From Porites lobata (lineage: Eukaryota; Cnidaria; Anthozoa; Scleractinia; Poritidae), in contig CALNXK010000031.1 in assembly GCA_942486035.1 (NCBI GenBank), positions 2,067,501-2,131,500 on the forward strand: a stretch of DNA of 64,000 bases, read 5' to 3'. The translations under genes were made by a program, and so were the position numbers. Of the stretch, positions 55,201 to 64,000 are shown piece by piece. The notes beneath the pieces were generated by a model that saw only the letters and a program-made list of their open reading frames with translations, was not told the origin of the DNA and did not search any database. Within the stretch, counting starts at the first letter, position 1, and the number at the start of each line of letters is the position of its first letter.

Positions 55201-58200
55201 CCAGAATGAGGACTTTTGTCTGATTGGCCTCTGGTGCTATTAGACAGGTTTTGTCACCTTCGTGTCTTTATTCAGGACAGAGACCACAAGATTATACAGG
55301 AATTCTTTTATCAGCAAGCTTAGGTTTTAAAGCTAGGTCTTAAAAGAAAAAAAATCAATACTTTTTTAATGAATCAAGTCGACAATTAACGGAGAAAAAC
55401 TTTGACAGCTGAGAAGAGAAGTTGTTATTTGTCAACGGTAAGGACACTACAATTTCTTCTAAGACGCTTTCTTGCTCATACTAGGCAGAATTGTTGTCTT
55501 GATTTCTGATTGAGTTCAACTGAGGGAAAGTGTGTAAAAAATTAATACTTACTGACGATTTTAAACCCGCAATTTTGCAAACTGATGAAAGACCACAAAA
55601 GACTTTTTGCAGCAGAATAAATTCCGATACGTTTGACCACTTCCAGTAAAATACAGAATTCCATTGCTCCACTTAGTACTGCTTTTGATGAATTATTAAT
55701 GTTTGACTTGACGGTATGAACAAAGGTATCACACAGCAATGATAAGGCAAGATTCGCAATAACAGCAGTGCTAACTTGGTCGTTAAAATCTGTGATGGTT
55801 TCACTAACGACTACTGTATCAACTTTACAATTCATTACTTGCCTGGCAAGTAGATAAATACGTTTTGATAATAGCCGCCTTTGTTGCAAACCGCTTGAAT
55901 TTCCAGTAAAATCTGACATGCTAACACAAATGTTTAATGATACGTTAATTAGGGGGTGGCACACGACTCAAGAAGTACATTTATCAGAGCATTTGGGCAA
56001 CCCGTTAGAGTGTTAGAAAAGCCATTAGCTATTCATTGGATAACTGTTAGTTTTCTAACGGCTAACAGGTTATAGTTAGCATATGTTTTCCCAAAGAAGG
56101 TCACATATTGTACAATGCATTGCCTGATCCATACTTTTTATTAGAAAAATAACATGGCTCTTGTTGAGAGAGTTTTCCGTATCTGATCAAATTTAACAAG
56201 AAAGTAAAAGTGAAGCATTCAAGAAGCATTGGATTCTAACTTGCGTAATGTAAAAGAAATGCTAGGAAAAGAGGAGAAGACATCCCTTTAAATTCCCACA
56301 CTACATGTATATTAGCTTTTTCTGCACTATTTCGCTTTTTTAAGCACTACTTCCCACACTATTTGACAAAATTTTCCACATTATTTTCCTTTTTTTAACA
56401 CTCTACCAGATGCCCTGACTGAGATAAAGTGTACGGAAGTACTTTAACAATCCCCATTTACACAGAGATCAACCTACAGTCTGTATTCAGTGAAAAAGTT
56501 TTATGAAAGAAAAGTATCTGCAAAGAATGATTTGCACATCCCGTAGCAACTGCAGATAACAACACAATATATAGCCATACTACAATAGGCAATTTTCGCA
56601 TTCCCAGGTGGCCCGGGGTGAGTGTTTGTTTTCGCATGAAAGCAAGACTAATGCGAGTCACTTCTTGGTGAGAACACAAACAAACACAAGAAACTGTGGC
56701 CGAGTTGCTGGAAAACAACAAAATCTTAAATGTTTTAAGGTTTCTGTAACTTACTTACAGGCTTCAGAAATCATTGTTTCAAACAACAAAAGGATAACAG
56801 GGCTCGAAATGTAAAAAATCCTCAGGTCGCCTTTTGGCAACCAACTGGAGAAATATAGTCGCCAGATGCAAATTTTCAGTCGCCAGTTTGTATATGTAAA
56901 TGACGCAGCTCATAGTCAGGGCTTCTGATATTTCGCGCCGTCGTAGAGCCGCAAAATTCACAAAAACACGCAAAATTCGGTAGAAATCTTATCAAATACA
57001 TGTCTGTACAACATATTTGAAACTTTTCTCAGCTAATGGGGCTATTTACTTGCCGTAACCTTGTAAAAATATCTAGAAACTTCGTCACTGAAACGTGCAA
57101 ACAACGTCCCGAAACTCCGAAACTACAAGGTGTAGATTATGTTGCGAAAAACTGGGCACTAGCCATGATGTTAAAGGCTTTGCCATTGGTTCAGTTCTGG
57201 AGCGTACTGTTGTTGAAAGAGCAAGTGATGGCCTCTGCTGGAAAAACATTAAAAACGCTGGTCTAGTGAGCGGAAAACTGATCGATCTCCTGAAAATAAC
57301 CACAAAATCGGCCTTTTTTGACCAATTGATTTTCGGCTATGTTTGCCTCGAAAATTTCGGTGAAATCGGTCGATTTTTCCGCGAATTTGCCCCTGAAAAT
57401 CCCGCGAAATTTTGCTTTTTTTTTCGCGAAATATCAGAAGCCCTGTATACAGAAAAATCGGCCGATTTCGCGGGATTTTCGCGGGAAAAAAGTCAAAAAT
57501 CGCTCAAAAATCGGCCGATTTCGCGGGAGAAAAGTCAAAATTTGCAGAAAAATCGGTCGATTTCGCGAGATTTTAGCGGAAAAAAGTCAAATTTCGAAGG
57601 ATTTTCGGGGCAAATTCTTGGAAAAATCGGCCGATTTCACGGGAAATTCTTGGGGGAAACTTCGCCAAGAAACAATCAGTAAAAAACAGCCGATTTTGCT
57701 GGATTTTTTTGGCAAATTTCGCTAAAATCGATCAATTTTGCGTCGATATGACCAGCATTGTTTAACGTTTTTTTTAACAGGGATAATCATTTGCTCTTTC
57801 AACAAGAGTTCGCTCGAGAAATGAGCGACTGCTAAAACTGAATAACATTATGGTTAGTCCCCAGTTTTTCGCAACGTTCACCTAAGAACGCCTGGTAGTT
57901 TTGAGACGTTATTTACTCGTTGCAGTGACGAAGTTTCAAGATAAATTTGGATGTTTGGGGTGAATAGAACAGGTCTAATAGCCAAGATAAGTATTAAATA
58001 TGTTTTGCCGACATGTATTTGGAAACATTTCTGGCGGATTTCCCGGTATTTCGTGTTTCTTTGGGAATTTCGCGGGATTTTGCGGAAATACCTGAATTTC
58101 GCGGGTCCGCGACTGGGCGAAATATCAGAAGCCCTGTGTATAGTATGGTGTGATCCATCAGATTTGAAAATACCCTGGATAGATCTCGGTATAAATTTGG

Positions 58201-59472
58201 AGGTAAACTGGCTTTGTTTATGCGATTTGGCACATTTTTTATGATGAAAGCAAAGCAGGATAAGATGAAATGTTTGTTTCAACTTTACTTTTTTAATTCT
58301 AAATCACAGAGAAATCTGGTCGCCACTTTGGCGACTAAAAAAGTGGCGACTAAATTAGAATTTTTAGTCGCCAAGGAGAAAATGTTAGTCGCATTGGCGA
58401 CCGTATCAGTCGCAATTTCGAGCTCTGGATAACCAGCTTGTCATCGCTAAAGAAAAACAAGCCTAACCAGAAATTGACAGAAAGAGTGGTTGGTGGGTGC
58501 AACCACGAAGATTGGACGTACTTGTTGAAAGTTTTTAAAGAAAAACCTACTTTTCAGTTGACATTTGTGACCTTACACAGCAAAACGTACTCTAATGGCT
58601 TTCCGTTTTCAAACAGCTTTCCGTTTACAAGCTGTTTGTCAACCATTCAAACGGCTTGGTCACCTGTTTGAAAGAAACATCAGGCTGGTTGTTGAAAACA
58701 TAAATCTGTTTGAACAACTTAGTTGCCCATTCGTTAGAAACATCAAACTGTTCCAATGACTTGGGTCACCCATTCGTTGAAGACATCAGGCCGTTCAAAT
58801 GACTCGGTCACCTGTTCATTGAAGACATCAGGCCGTTCGAATGGCTTGGTCATACCTATCATAGCATCCCTTTGAATTTTCTGTCGGATGACATGGAAGA
58901 TGAGTTATGCAGAATTTCACTTGTTTGAACCGTCAAGTCAATGTTTTCAACATTTGTTCGACTTCATTTGCACAATTTTATCAGCTTTAAACTCTTATTT
59001 CACCCTTTTAAAACAACGCTTGTACACAAGCAACTGTGGTACACAAGCTTTTTGGCGTTGACGATCCCTAATAGGATGAAAAAACTAAGCTAAAGATATC
59101 CTATGTACACAAAATGTTTCAAAAGAAACCCAAACACTTTTGCTCTCCGAATGTTTACATTAAAAACGAAATATTTTTTTGCCAATGACTTGTTCTACAT
59201 AAAAAAATACGGAAATTCAATAAAGCCCATGGGTAATTCGCACTATGGATAGTGTTGCCTATTATACCATGTTTGTTTCATGCAAATTTATTTAGACTGT
59301 AATCTTAGAATTGCAACTAGAAATAGAATGGTAATTTGAGTTTTACTTAAGTAGACTAGAACAAAGTCTACTTGTATACTCCTTAAAGTATGACAGCTGC
59401 AAAAAGTTCAATCACTTACCCACTGTCACCAAGGATTATTACTTTTAAAAGAACCTTCTTTCTTGATGCCAT
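43126..59472 (-). CDS. RAB7: Ras-related GTPase Rab7 (four coding exons)
   Basis: Exons in gene order: 59472-59420, 48972-48846, 47565-47347, 43344-43126. Joined they give 618 bp, 205 aa (human RAB7A has 207). Rab7 recruits effectors to late endosomes, lysosomes and mitochondria and drives their fusion and transport. P-loop GDSGVGKT is formed across the first splice; switch I carries YKATIGADF, switch II [10 protein letters not shown], and the guanine-binding motifs NKVD and ETSAK are present. The Rab7-type stretch [19 protein letters not shown] is intact, and the protein ends in CGC, a CxC double-geranylgeranylation signal. The 10.4-kb intron 1 is full of transposons. Confidence 0.95.
44000..44140. 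repeat. Inverted repeat fragment around TATCAGGCCTTCCT
   Basis: GAGTATCAGGCCTTCCT (about 44017) pairs with AGGAAGGCCTGACAC (about 44083), enclosing a purine-rich stretch. Probably a small MITE. Confidence 0.4.
44151..44560 (+). pseudogene. RecQ-like DEAD-box helicase fragment
   Basis: Frames give LKFFPGIKIKPEQELCFQGL, a stop and frame change, then KDVLGVWESLIYQLMPKLS. This matches the start of RecQ-type helicases, where QxxC..ALV is followed by DVLGVLPTGFGKSLIYQL; here the Walker A centre (TGFGK) has been deleted, leaving VLGVWESLIYQL. It is a short broken relic, probably of a multicopy helicase or a helicase-bearing transposon. It lies in RAB7 intron 3, opposite to the gene. Confidence 0.5.
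44962..45359. mobile_element. 398-bp MITE with CAGGGGCACCCAACG ends
   Basis: CAGGGGCACCCAACG at the left is matched exactly by CGTTGGGTGCCCCTG at the right. AAAAGC precedes the left end and follows the right end, a likely 6-bp target duplication. The interior repeats CCGAAAATT motifs. In RAB7 intron 3. Confidence 0.75.
45690..45960 (+). pseudogene. LINE 3'-end fragment
   Basis: Reads KTYDPRAFSVIVPILWNNLP and DENRFKSKLKTYLLYHC then stop: the C-terminal SYRAF..AP.LWN.LP..FK.LKTYL block of LINE RTs. A TTATTA-rich tail follows. Confidence 0.65.
45965..46110 (+). pseudogene. Second LINE scrap
   Basis: Reads LQAVQNFACRLV, the conserved LQxVQNxAARL motif found after the RT domain of LINEs. Too short to classify. 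Confidence 0.4.
46182..46224. repeat. (TTA)n microsatellite
   Basis: About 14 uninterrupted TTA units. Confidence 0.95.
46504..47188. other. RAB7 intron 3 segment, nothing recognised
   Basis: AT-rich, with no convincing frames or repeats. Confidence 0.4.
47189..47263 (-). CDS. RAB7: Possible alternative last exon of RAB7
   Basis: A strong acceptor (TTTTTGTTTTTAG) opens a 25-codon segment in phase with the end of exon 3, reading DIAKVTRACAASTLRVAGYT and ending at TGA 47191-47189. An ATTAAA signal lies about 10 bases after the stop. If used, it would make a truncated Rab7 without ETSAK and without the prenylated CxC tail. No homology supports it. Confidence 0.2.
   Translation of the reverse strand, partial: DIAKVTRACAASTLRVAGYTLGSL
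47347..47565 (-). CDS. RAB7: RAB7 exon 3
   Basis: [58 protein letters not shown], ending NRA at the donor GTAAGT. Carries DTAGQ and NKVD. Confidence 0.93.
47600..48840. other. RAB7 intron 2
   Basis: No gene or clear element. An inverted pair GGGATTCAAAAGCTG/CAGCTTTTGAATCCC (about 48671 and 48710) forms a small hairpin of about 55 bp. Confidence 0.4.
48846..48972 (-). CDS. RAB7: RAB7 exon 2
   Basis: Second half of the P-loop, [20 protein letters not shown], then [20 protein letters not shown] and TMQ. One base completes the Gly codon split by intron 1. Donor GTTAGG is weak but correctly placed. Confidence 0.93.
49296..49546. mobile_element. 250-bp pogo-like MITE
   Basis: The ends TACAGTTGAAC and GTTCAACTGTA are exact reverse complements with TA at both edges. 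The inside has AAGCAACCGCC and GGTGGCCACTTGATGAAGG, resembling the subterminal motifs at 50720-51456. Confidence 0.6.
50719..51456. mobile_element. Pogo-like MITE interrupted by a 200-bp hairpin element
   Basis: Left end TACAGTAAAACCTCTATTAA and right end GTGATAAAGGTTTTACTG. Several CTATTAAGCAGACACT subrepeats occur near 50735, 50790, 50830, 50910 and 51400. An unrelated inverted repeat is inserted at 50941-51140. Confidence 0.65.
50941..51140. mobile_element. 200-bp near-perfect hairpin element
   Basis: ATTGACCACTCCAGAAAATA at the left pairs with TATTTTTTGGAGTGGTCAAT at the right, and the arms continue through CTTTGTTTGTCACCCC almost to a short centre near GGGGCCATTTTAAC. Related sequence occurs at 62106-62289, and a lone terminal motif occurs at 61030-61050. 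Confidence 0.8.
51640..52812 (+). pseudogene. LINE (CR1/Jockey-type) 3' half with ATTAAAG tail
   Basis: It opens with FAGDTVLHRHIENRSDCDLL (catalytic ADD box decayed to AGD) and SEWCKSWLVTLKTEK, then a stop; an open frame at 51870-52493 continues with HHKHLGLWLESSLSCDYHI, IPILEYTCPVWNPYLVKH, IQRRASRLICGPDKEYPERL and FFHRYINDWNSLPSEV. The 3' end carries four ATTAAAG units (about 52780-52808), as in CR1/L2-like LINEs. One of the better-kept relics in the window, but it lacks the endonuclease and most of the RT. Confidence 0.85.
52813..55000. other. RAB7 intron 1 segment with a partial pogo-like end
   Basis: 52815-52975 has GTGTCTGTATTAATGTGGTG and CTGTCCGTAATACTGAGGTG motifs like those inside the element at 7391-8160, so it is a half copy. 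Beyond that nothing coding was recognised. Confidence 0.4.
55065..55919 (-). CDS. Hypothetical two-exon gene nested in RAB7 intron 1
   Basis: Exon 1 is 55919-55553, starting MSDFTGNSSGLQQRRLLSK and ending NCGFKIV at the consensus donor GTAAGT. A fitting exon 2 (55084-55065) follows the acceptor TTTTGTCTTAG and adds NAFLHP and TGA, giving about 128 aa. The frame is unusually long for this AT-rich intron (it is open from 55964) and has a mixed, helix-prone composition with LALSLLCDTF and MEFCILLEVV stretches but no clear membrane span. No family recognised. It could be an orphan gene, an old captured exon or chance. Confidence 0.3.
55985..56797. other. RAB7 intron 1 segment, nothing recognised
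   Basis: Only short frames. A degenerate TTTTCTGCACTATTTCGC / TTCCCACACTATTT repetition occurs at 56318-56400. Confidence 0.35.
56798..58429. mobile_element. Element with CAGGGCTCGAAAT ends and GTCGCCA repeats, carrying a second element
   Basis: The left end CAGGGCTCGAAAT pairs with the right end ATTTCGAGCTCTG, one mismatch. GGATAA(C) borders both sides, a 5-7 bp target duplication. Next to both ends are clusters of GTCGCCA/TGGCGAC (56828-56890; 58318-58410). The centre is a different GC-rich repeat (56918-58130). The ends resemble hAT-type elements, but this is not proven. Confidence 0.55.
56918..58130. repeat. GC-rich repeat with three AGGGCTTCTGATATTTCGC end motifs
   Basis: The motif occurs once forward (about 56918) and twice in reverse complement (about 57427 and 58115). 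Between them are many degenerate copies of AAAATCGGCCGATTTCGCGGG (57440-57760). The open frames here (57095-57725) are by-products of this repeat. Confidence 0.6.
58430..59419. other. RAB7 intron 1, part next to exon 1
   Basis: Contains degenerate repeats of about 50 bp with GAAACATCAGGC and AATGACTTGGTCACC (about 58670-58860). No gene seen. Confidence 0.4.
59420..59472 (-). CDS. RAB7: RAB7 exon 1 (first coding)
   Basis: MASRKKVLLKVIILGDSG, ending two bases into the Gly codon at the donor GTAAGT. Human RAB7A begins MTSRKK, so this start is secure. Confidence 0.93.
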
Positions 59473-59499
59473 TCTGTTCCCCACTTGCAATACCTTGAA

Positions 59500-60660
59500 C
59501 AAGTTAAAAGAGTAGTGATATCAAATACAAAAGCTAAACAGCAACAAATTATCTTTCAAGAACTTTTAAGTATCACACATCTTCATTTCCCACTATAGAA
59601 GGGGTAGTTAGAAAGACAAATAGATTGATGTTACACAATACGCCACTAAAATACAATTACAGTTGAAGAAATAAGCTTACTTGAATAAAACAAAGGAACT
59701 CACACCATGTTAAGTGTTAAACAAATTAAATTGAAGGGATGAGTAGTACTGAAATTACTTATGCATAAAAGCAAACAAGTAAAAATGATTTTTTAACATA
59801 AATCATGTTGTTACACAAAAAAAAATTACATTTTTCTTAATCTAATCATTTTCATTGAAGATATTAACTCTCTTTGGGCAACTCTGCTTGATCTTGAGAT
59901 ATTATAAGAATACTTTTAAAAAGCAAATCAACCCCTGATCATGATTTTTACTATTAAGTTTAATAAAGTAAATAGATTGACAGCTAATGAAAATGAAGCT
60001 TTTTAATTGTTTGCTGTAAATCAAACTGCTTCTATACATGATGATGTTGATAGTGATAAGACAGGTTAGAACGTGACAGTGGCCAATGACTACAACGTGC
60101 TTAGTCCATAATGCCACGAAATCATGGCTAGAACGTGCAAATGAGAGCTTAACCCATGCAAGCTAAGTGCTTCTCCTCCAATCTACTTGCAACTATATTT
60201 AGCACTACTATAACCCCAAGGTTTTACATTGGAAATCGGCCTTAAAATCTTAGAGTTTCTTTAATTAAACCACGGAGCATAAAGAACAACCAAGCTATAA
60301 AGTTTGAAGAACAAGTAATATTGCTTTGCAGTATAATCATATTTCGTCTCGTAATGAAGTTTTCCGAGTATATATGGGGAAAATTATTTGCACCTTCCAC
60401 ATCTAATTCATTGACAATTAAAGTTTATGTCTAATGATAAATGGAAATGTAACCACCAACACTAGCTGAACGTGCAGCTTCCATTCAAACTCGAGAAAAG
60501 TGAGACTGTCCCGGTAAAAGAACGCCATCTTAATCCAGTATGCTTAACCAACTCTCAGAGCTAAGGTAAGGAATCTGCGCCGCAAATAGGACACAATTCC
60601 TCACATTAAGTGACTTGACTCTAGCTAAAACTTTGTACAAGCTTACTTAGACAAAAGAAC
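59500..60660. other. RAB7 5' UTR intron
   Basis: Lies between the first coding exon and the non-coding leader exon. AT-rich, nothing recognised. Confidence 0.4.
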
Positions 60661-60672
60661 GAGTGTACTTAC

Positions 60673-60735
60673 CAATTTCAAGGAAGAAACTACAAAGAAA
60701 GACTGTTGCGACACACTCTCACGTAATATGGCGGA
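60673..60735 (-). promoter_or_regulatory. RAB7: RAB7 leader exon and YY1-like start
   Basis: On the minus strand CCGCCATATTACGTGAGAG is a YY1-type site overlapped by ACGTGA (a CREB/USF-like core). The sequence that follows ends at a good donor GTAAGT (60672-60667), which marks a non-coding first exon. The exact TSS is inferred. Confidence 0.5.
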
Positions 60736-60848
60736 ACCCTTCTATCTTTCCAAGGTCTCGTGACTCGGCGACTGTATTTCATGTTACGTCATAAGTAGGT
60801 TGAACTCGTTTCCAGGGTTTTCTCCTGTTTCATCGTTTACCATCCAAG
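60736..60848. promoter_or_regulatory. Short divergent promoter between RAB7 and the next gene
   Basis: About 110 bp separate the two YY1-like sites (60726-60735 on the minus strand and 60843-60856 on the plus strand). ATTTCATGTTACGTCATAAG contains TTACGTCA, a CRE/ATF-like site near the middle, which could serve both directions. Confidence 0.45.
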
Positions 60849-60946
60849 ATGGCGCCTAAGGCAATCAGAAAATCCAGCCCTTCTAAAACCACATTTGCAA
60901 CTGCCGGAGCCTTTATTATGGATTTTTACAGAAATCCTACCAAATG
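60849..60946 (+). CDS. First exon of an unidentified gene divergent to RAB7
   Basis: ATG in the context CCAAGATGGCGCC begins MAPKAIRKSSPSKTTFATAG and continues AFIMDFYRNPTK to the donor GTAAGA at 60947, phase 2. A basic, Ser-rich start followed by a short aromatic segment suggests a small protein, but the family was not recognised and the next exon was not found in the remaining 3 kb. CpG-rich start, short divergent promoter and Kozak context make it likely to be a real host gene. Confidence 0.5.
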
Positions 60947-61027
60947 GTAAGAAGCATATTAACATATTTATCTCTTCATATTGTTTGTGCTGTTCGTTAA
61001 TCACAGGCCGGCACGGTACCACGTGCG

Positions 61028-61052
61028 ATCAAATTGACCACTCCAGAAAATA
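61028..61052. repeat. Lone end of the hairpin family
   Basis: ATTGACCACTCCAGAAAATA is the terminal motif of the element at 50941. With the GGGGTCAATT at 62281-62290 it might bound a 1.26-kb composite. Confidence 0.5.
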
Positions 61053-62105
61053 CAACTAGGTATACCTATCGATAGAGTGCCAACGAGGAAATCATGCGTA
61101 TTTTGCTTAGGAGTAAAATTCCTTTTTTCCCATTGGCCCGTTTCTTGGTCCCTTCCTGTTGCAAGGATTATTTTCTTGAAAAGTTCTCAGATTCAGTCTG
61201 GTGGCTTTACAAACCTGTTATGTAAAAGTGTGAAGTGCCTTGAAAGAATAAAGTCAGCTTTGCAGAGGAAGCGATCGGGAATATTATTAAGTCCAGCTAC
61301 AAATCTACTGTCGGTTCGGTTTCACATTGTTGATAAATATTTGCACAGTTTAATCATTTAAACCTCCTTTCAAATTTCCCGAGGCTTTTTGTTATCGGAT
61401 TGAAACTTAGAATGATTTGCTGGGCCATCTGAAATGTTTTCAAGGACATGCGATGTACGGCACGTCGGTATTTAATTTTAGTTCATTATTTTTATACTGA
61501 ACTCGGCCAGGTTTCGAAAATAATGGCGTTGTTTTCTTTTCCTTTGTCGTTCGCTTTAGGCTCGTAATTCGTTTTTGTTCTCATTGTTTTTGTTTGCTGG
61601 TTAGATTTTTTCCCCAACACCAGATTTTCCAACAGAAGCGACTGCATTCTTCGTTTCAAGCTTTCCTTATCTCCTCGTGTAATCTGATCCTTTTTAGTGG
61701 TGAGAATATTGCTTGCTGCACATAGAACACTTTTGCTGTTTTACAAACTTCTCTTCGTTAAAACTTAACATTATGGCCCCTAAAATTAATAGAATATATC
61801 AAGTGCTCATGTCTCTTGACTGCAGTGGCCGGGTTTGACGAAAAAATTTAGGTAAATAAACACAGGAAGTCACGACGGCGGGAAGTGTGTGAAATTTTGT
61901 TTGTTATTCAGCTTGAGCCAGTGCGCCAGGTACTGCCTTTTGATTGGTTCACAACTGACCACTTGGTCTCAGAGGAATCTACATTACATTGGGTTACACT
62001 TTTTTCAGCTCGATCGAGAATTTTTCTGCCTATTGCCCAGTCTTACGCGGCTCTATTCTGCTGCCGCCTCGCCATCCGAGCGTCTTCGCTCAGATGGCTC
62101 GTTGG
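61053..62105. other. Repeat-like spacer
   Basis: Open frames at 61077-61361 and 61885-62152 have no family signature. Nothing else recognised. Confidence 0.35.
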
Positions 62106-62289
62106 CAATAACATACCGTAATGCTCTTTGTTTGTCACCCCAAAATTTCTGAAGTCTTGCAAAAGCATTGTTTTCAGTTTCTCTTGGGGCCATTTGAACC
62201 CCCAAGCGAAACTGAAGAAAATGCTTATGCAAAATTTTGGGGTGACAAACAAAGAGCATCATGATATGTTATTTACTGAAGGGGTCAAT
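62106..62289. mobile_element. Second copy of the ATTGACC hairpin element
   Basis: AATGCTCTTTGTTTGTCACC to its reverse complement GGTGACAAACAAAGAGCAT, with CTCTTGGGGCCATTTGAACC at the centre, parallels 50941-51140. The left outer end is missing. Confidence 0.75.
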
Positions 62290-62616
62290 TGTGAGTCTCC
62301 CTGTGTATCTTTAAGTTTTCCTCGCAAGTATGCCAAGTTTTACTTAATTTTAATACCCTTTTTGTTGTCAAGCATTTGTCCGTAAGCAGAGCTTGGAAAA
62401 GCAAACTCAAACACAAAACTGCACAAATCAGTAATTTTTACACTTGTCAAGCACACGATCATGATGCATGAACACATACATTTCATTGCTTCTTCCTCTT
62501 GTTGTTAATTGTAAACAAAATTAGGTTTGATTTTAGTTGTACGTTTGTCATTATTTCTCCAGTAGATATAACAGCTTGCCTTATGAAAGCCTGTTCACAG
62601 ACCCACTATTTTTTCT

Positions 62617-63230
62617 TTAACCCATTCGCCCCTGAACTGCCGTAACCGCCCGTGCGGATCCAGGTCCTTTCTACCGTTTGTGATGTCATCAGTTTTAACG
62701 GTCAAGGACAACTTTCTTCGCTAACTTGTGCAGAGTGAAGAGATCTTTCAAACCATACCAGAATGAGCACAATTCAGTCAAGGACACCGGAGAAAGAAGC
62801 AAAAAACCACGTGACATTGACCTGAAAATCCCCATGAAAATCTTGTTCCATTGCTCACCTACCTTTCCTTTCACCTAATCCTAAGATCCTAAAAGCTTTC
62901 CTAAAAACTCTTCCCACCGAAATGAAGCCTACTAAATGCCCAGCAAGAGAAAAAAAAAATGAGGCAAGAAAAGCGAAAAAAGAAGGGAGGAGAGAGAGCG
63001 AAAAGTAAAAGTCAAGACTGCTGTGTCACTTTTAAACCCAAAAACTCGAAATTTTGCTTTCTGCGCATGCCCGAACTTTCCAAGCTGATATTTTGCATCT
63101 GGATCAGAAGGCCGCGAAGTGTACGACCTGTAAACCGGTTTGTGGTAAGTTTTATCTCTTTATAGTACGACAGTGACCAGAAAACCACTCGACTAGCTTC
63201 AAAACGCGTTTTCTGGCAAAAGACCACCAA
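62617..63230. mobile_element. Second copy of the TTAACCCATTCG MITE (inverted)
   Basis: From TTAACCCATTCGCCCCTGAA through GAATGAGCACAATTCAGTCA it is the reverse complement of 14610-13995, also reaching CTCGACTAGCTTCAAAACGC at the right. The last 20 bp of the right end are replaced by unrelated sequence. Confidence 0.75.
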
Positions 63231-64000
63231 GCTTCTGTATAAGAAAAAACGCAAGAAACTTTTTGACCACTAGGCTGTGCAGGGGGGTAAAATGCAAAAC
63301 AAACCATTTGAGTGAAGGCTACAATCAGTGACAAAATTTGCTGAGACACTTTGTCGTAAGGGGCCTTTCTAACATTTTGCTAGCTTAAAAAGGGAAAATA
63401 AAGGTTTCCCTTCCCCCTTATATCCCCTCCTTGCAATGTTGTGCTGCTGTTCAAACTACCAAGTTTTAAGTTTATTTCGGTATTTTGAATGAAAGCCTGC
63501 CACCTTTGAAAAACAAACACCCCATTGTTGAGTGGATGGAAGGGAGGAGTGGTGTGGACTGTTTTTCCTCTCTGTCTCAACAATTTTGTCGCTGATTGTG
63601 GCCTTATGAAGCCTACGAAGCAGTTATTTCACTCAGTGGTTTGTAAGTCAGTTGATTTTTGTCATCATGAGGTCCCCAACATGACTGCCATGATTGGTTC
63701 TTGTTGTAGCCAATCAAATGTTCAGTAGTCAAACCCAATCGAACTCAAGTCGTTAGACTGACTTCGATTGGCTTCGGCAATCAAACATATCAAACTCACC
63801 AAACGATCTTTAAATCTGAGACTAACATTACAACTTTACATAAAAATAAGAGCTACACTACACTTTACCCTGGAAATTAAATCAATATTTACACACGATA
63901 AATAACAATTAAATAACAGAGAGAAGGATGGAGGATAAACTCAATTTAGAGAACATTTAAATGACGTTTAAATGTGATTTGATTTTTTCCCATTTTTTCT
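63231..64000. other. Right edge of the window
   Basis: No gene recognised. Short overlapping frames on both strands lack motifs. Confidence 0.4.

Noticed and set aside
57095..57725. Long overlapping frames of 195 and 128 codons
   Set aside because: Both arise from tandem AAAATCGGCCGATTTCGCGGG units, which lack stops in several frames.
61077..61361. 94-codon frame as exon 2 of the gene at 60849
   Set aside because: It lies beside a hairpin-family end, has no acceptor in the right phase and looks like repeat-derived sequence.
1..64000. CRISPR arrays, bacterial operons or riboswitches
   Set aside because: The tandem repeats seen have no regular spacers, and the genes are intron-containing animal genes.

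Overview
The window is animal nuclear DNA: intron-rich genes with GT/AG splice sites, an AT-rich background, and many transposon relics. The mix of repeats (Gypsy, Penelope, DIRS-like, LINE, pogo-like, TTAA-type and many foldback elements) and a single-exon Mab-21/cGAS-like gene fit an anthozoan cnidarian, most likely a stony coral. The species is an inference; no organism-specific marker was seen.

Layout. 1-5.2 kb is a repeat graveyard: a Gypsy pol relic, two Penelope-type relics, and tight hairpin elements. 5258-7222 (+) is an intact intronless 654-aa Mab-21/cGAS-like receptor gene. 7.4-8.5 kb holds two inverted-repeat elements. 9713-40710 (+) is mitochondrial succinate-semialdehyde dehydrogenase (ALDH5A1), reconstructed here as nine exons (1,530 bp CDS, 509 aa) over 31 kb. 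Its introns are packed with repeats. Intron 5 (14.6 kb) holds a DIRS-like relic and a Gypsy element (18.85-29.41 kb) that itself carries a second, 5,000-bp Gypsy in the opposite orientation, a foldback element and a 3.5-kb terminal-inverted-repeat element. Introns 6 and 7 each hold a giant palindrome (1.9 and 1.6 kb) bounded by TTAA.

43126-60673 (-) is RAB7: four coding exons (205 aa), a non-coding first exon and a 10.4-kb first intron holding pogo-like elements, a LINE, a possible nested two-exon gene (55.07-55.92 kb) and a nested element with CAGGG-type ends. ALDH5A1 and RAB7 converge tail to tail at about 42.0-42.4 kb. At 60.67-60.85 kb RAB7 shares a short divergent promoter with a + strand gene of which only a first exon (60849-60946) is resolved. 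The last 3 kb is repeat-rich.

The housekeeping genes (GABA-shunt enzyme, late-endosome Rab) and the immune-type receptor have no evident functional link. The most notable signals are (i) four foldback elements with 9-bp target duplications and similar ends, (ii) two giant TTAA-flanked palindromes in transcribed introns, and (iii) a cGAS-like protein that keeps the first acidic pair of its catalytic triad but seems to lack the third acid.
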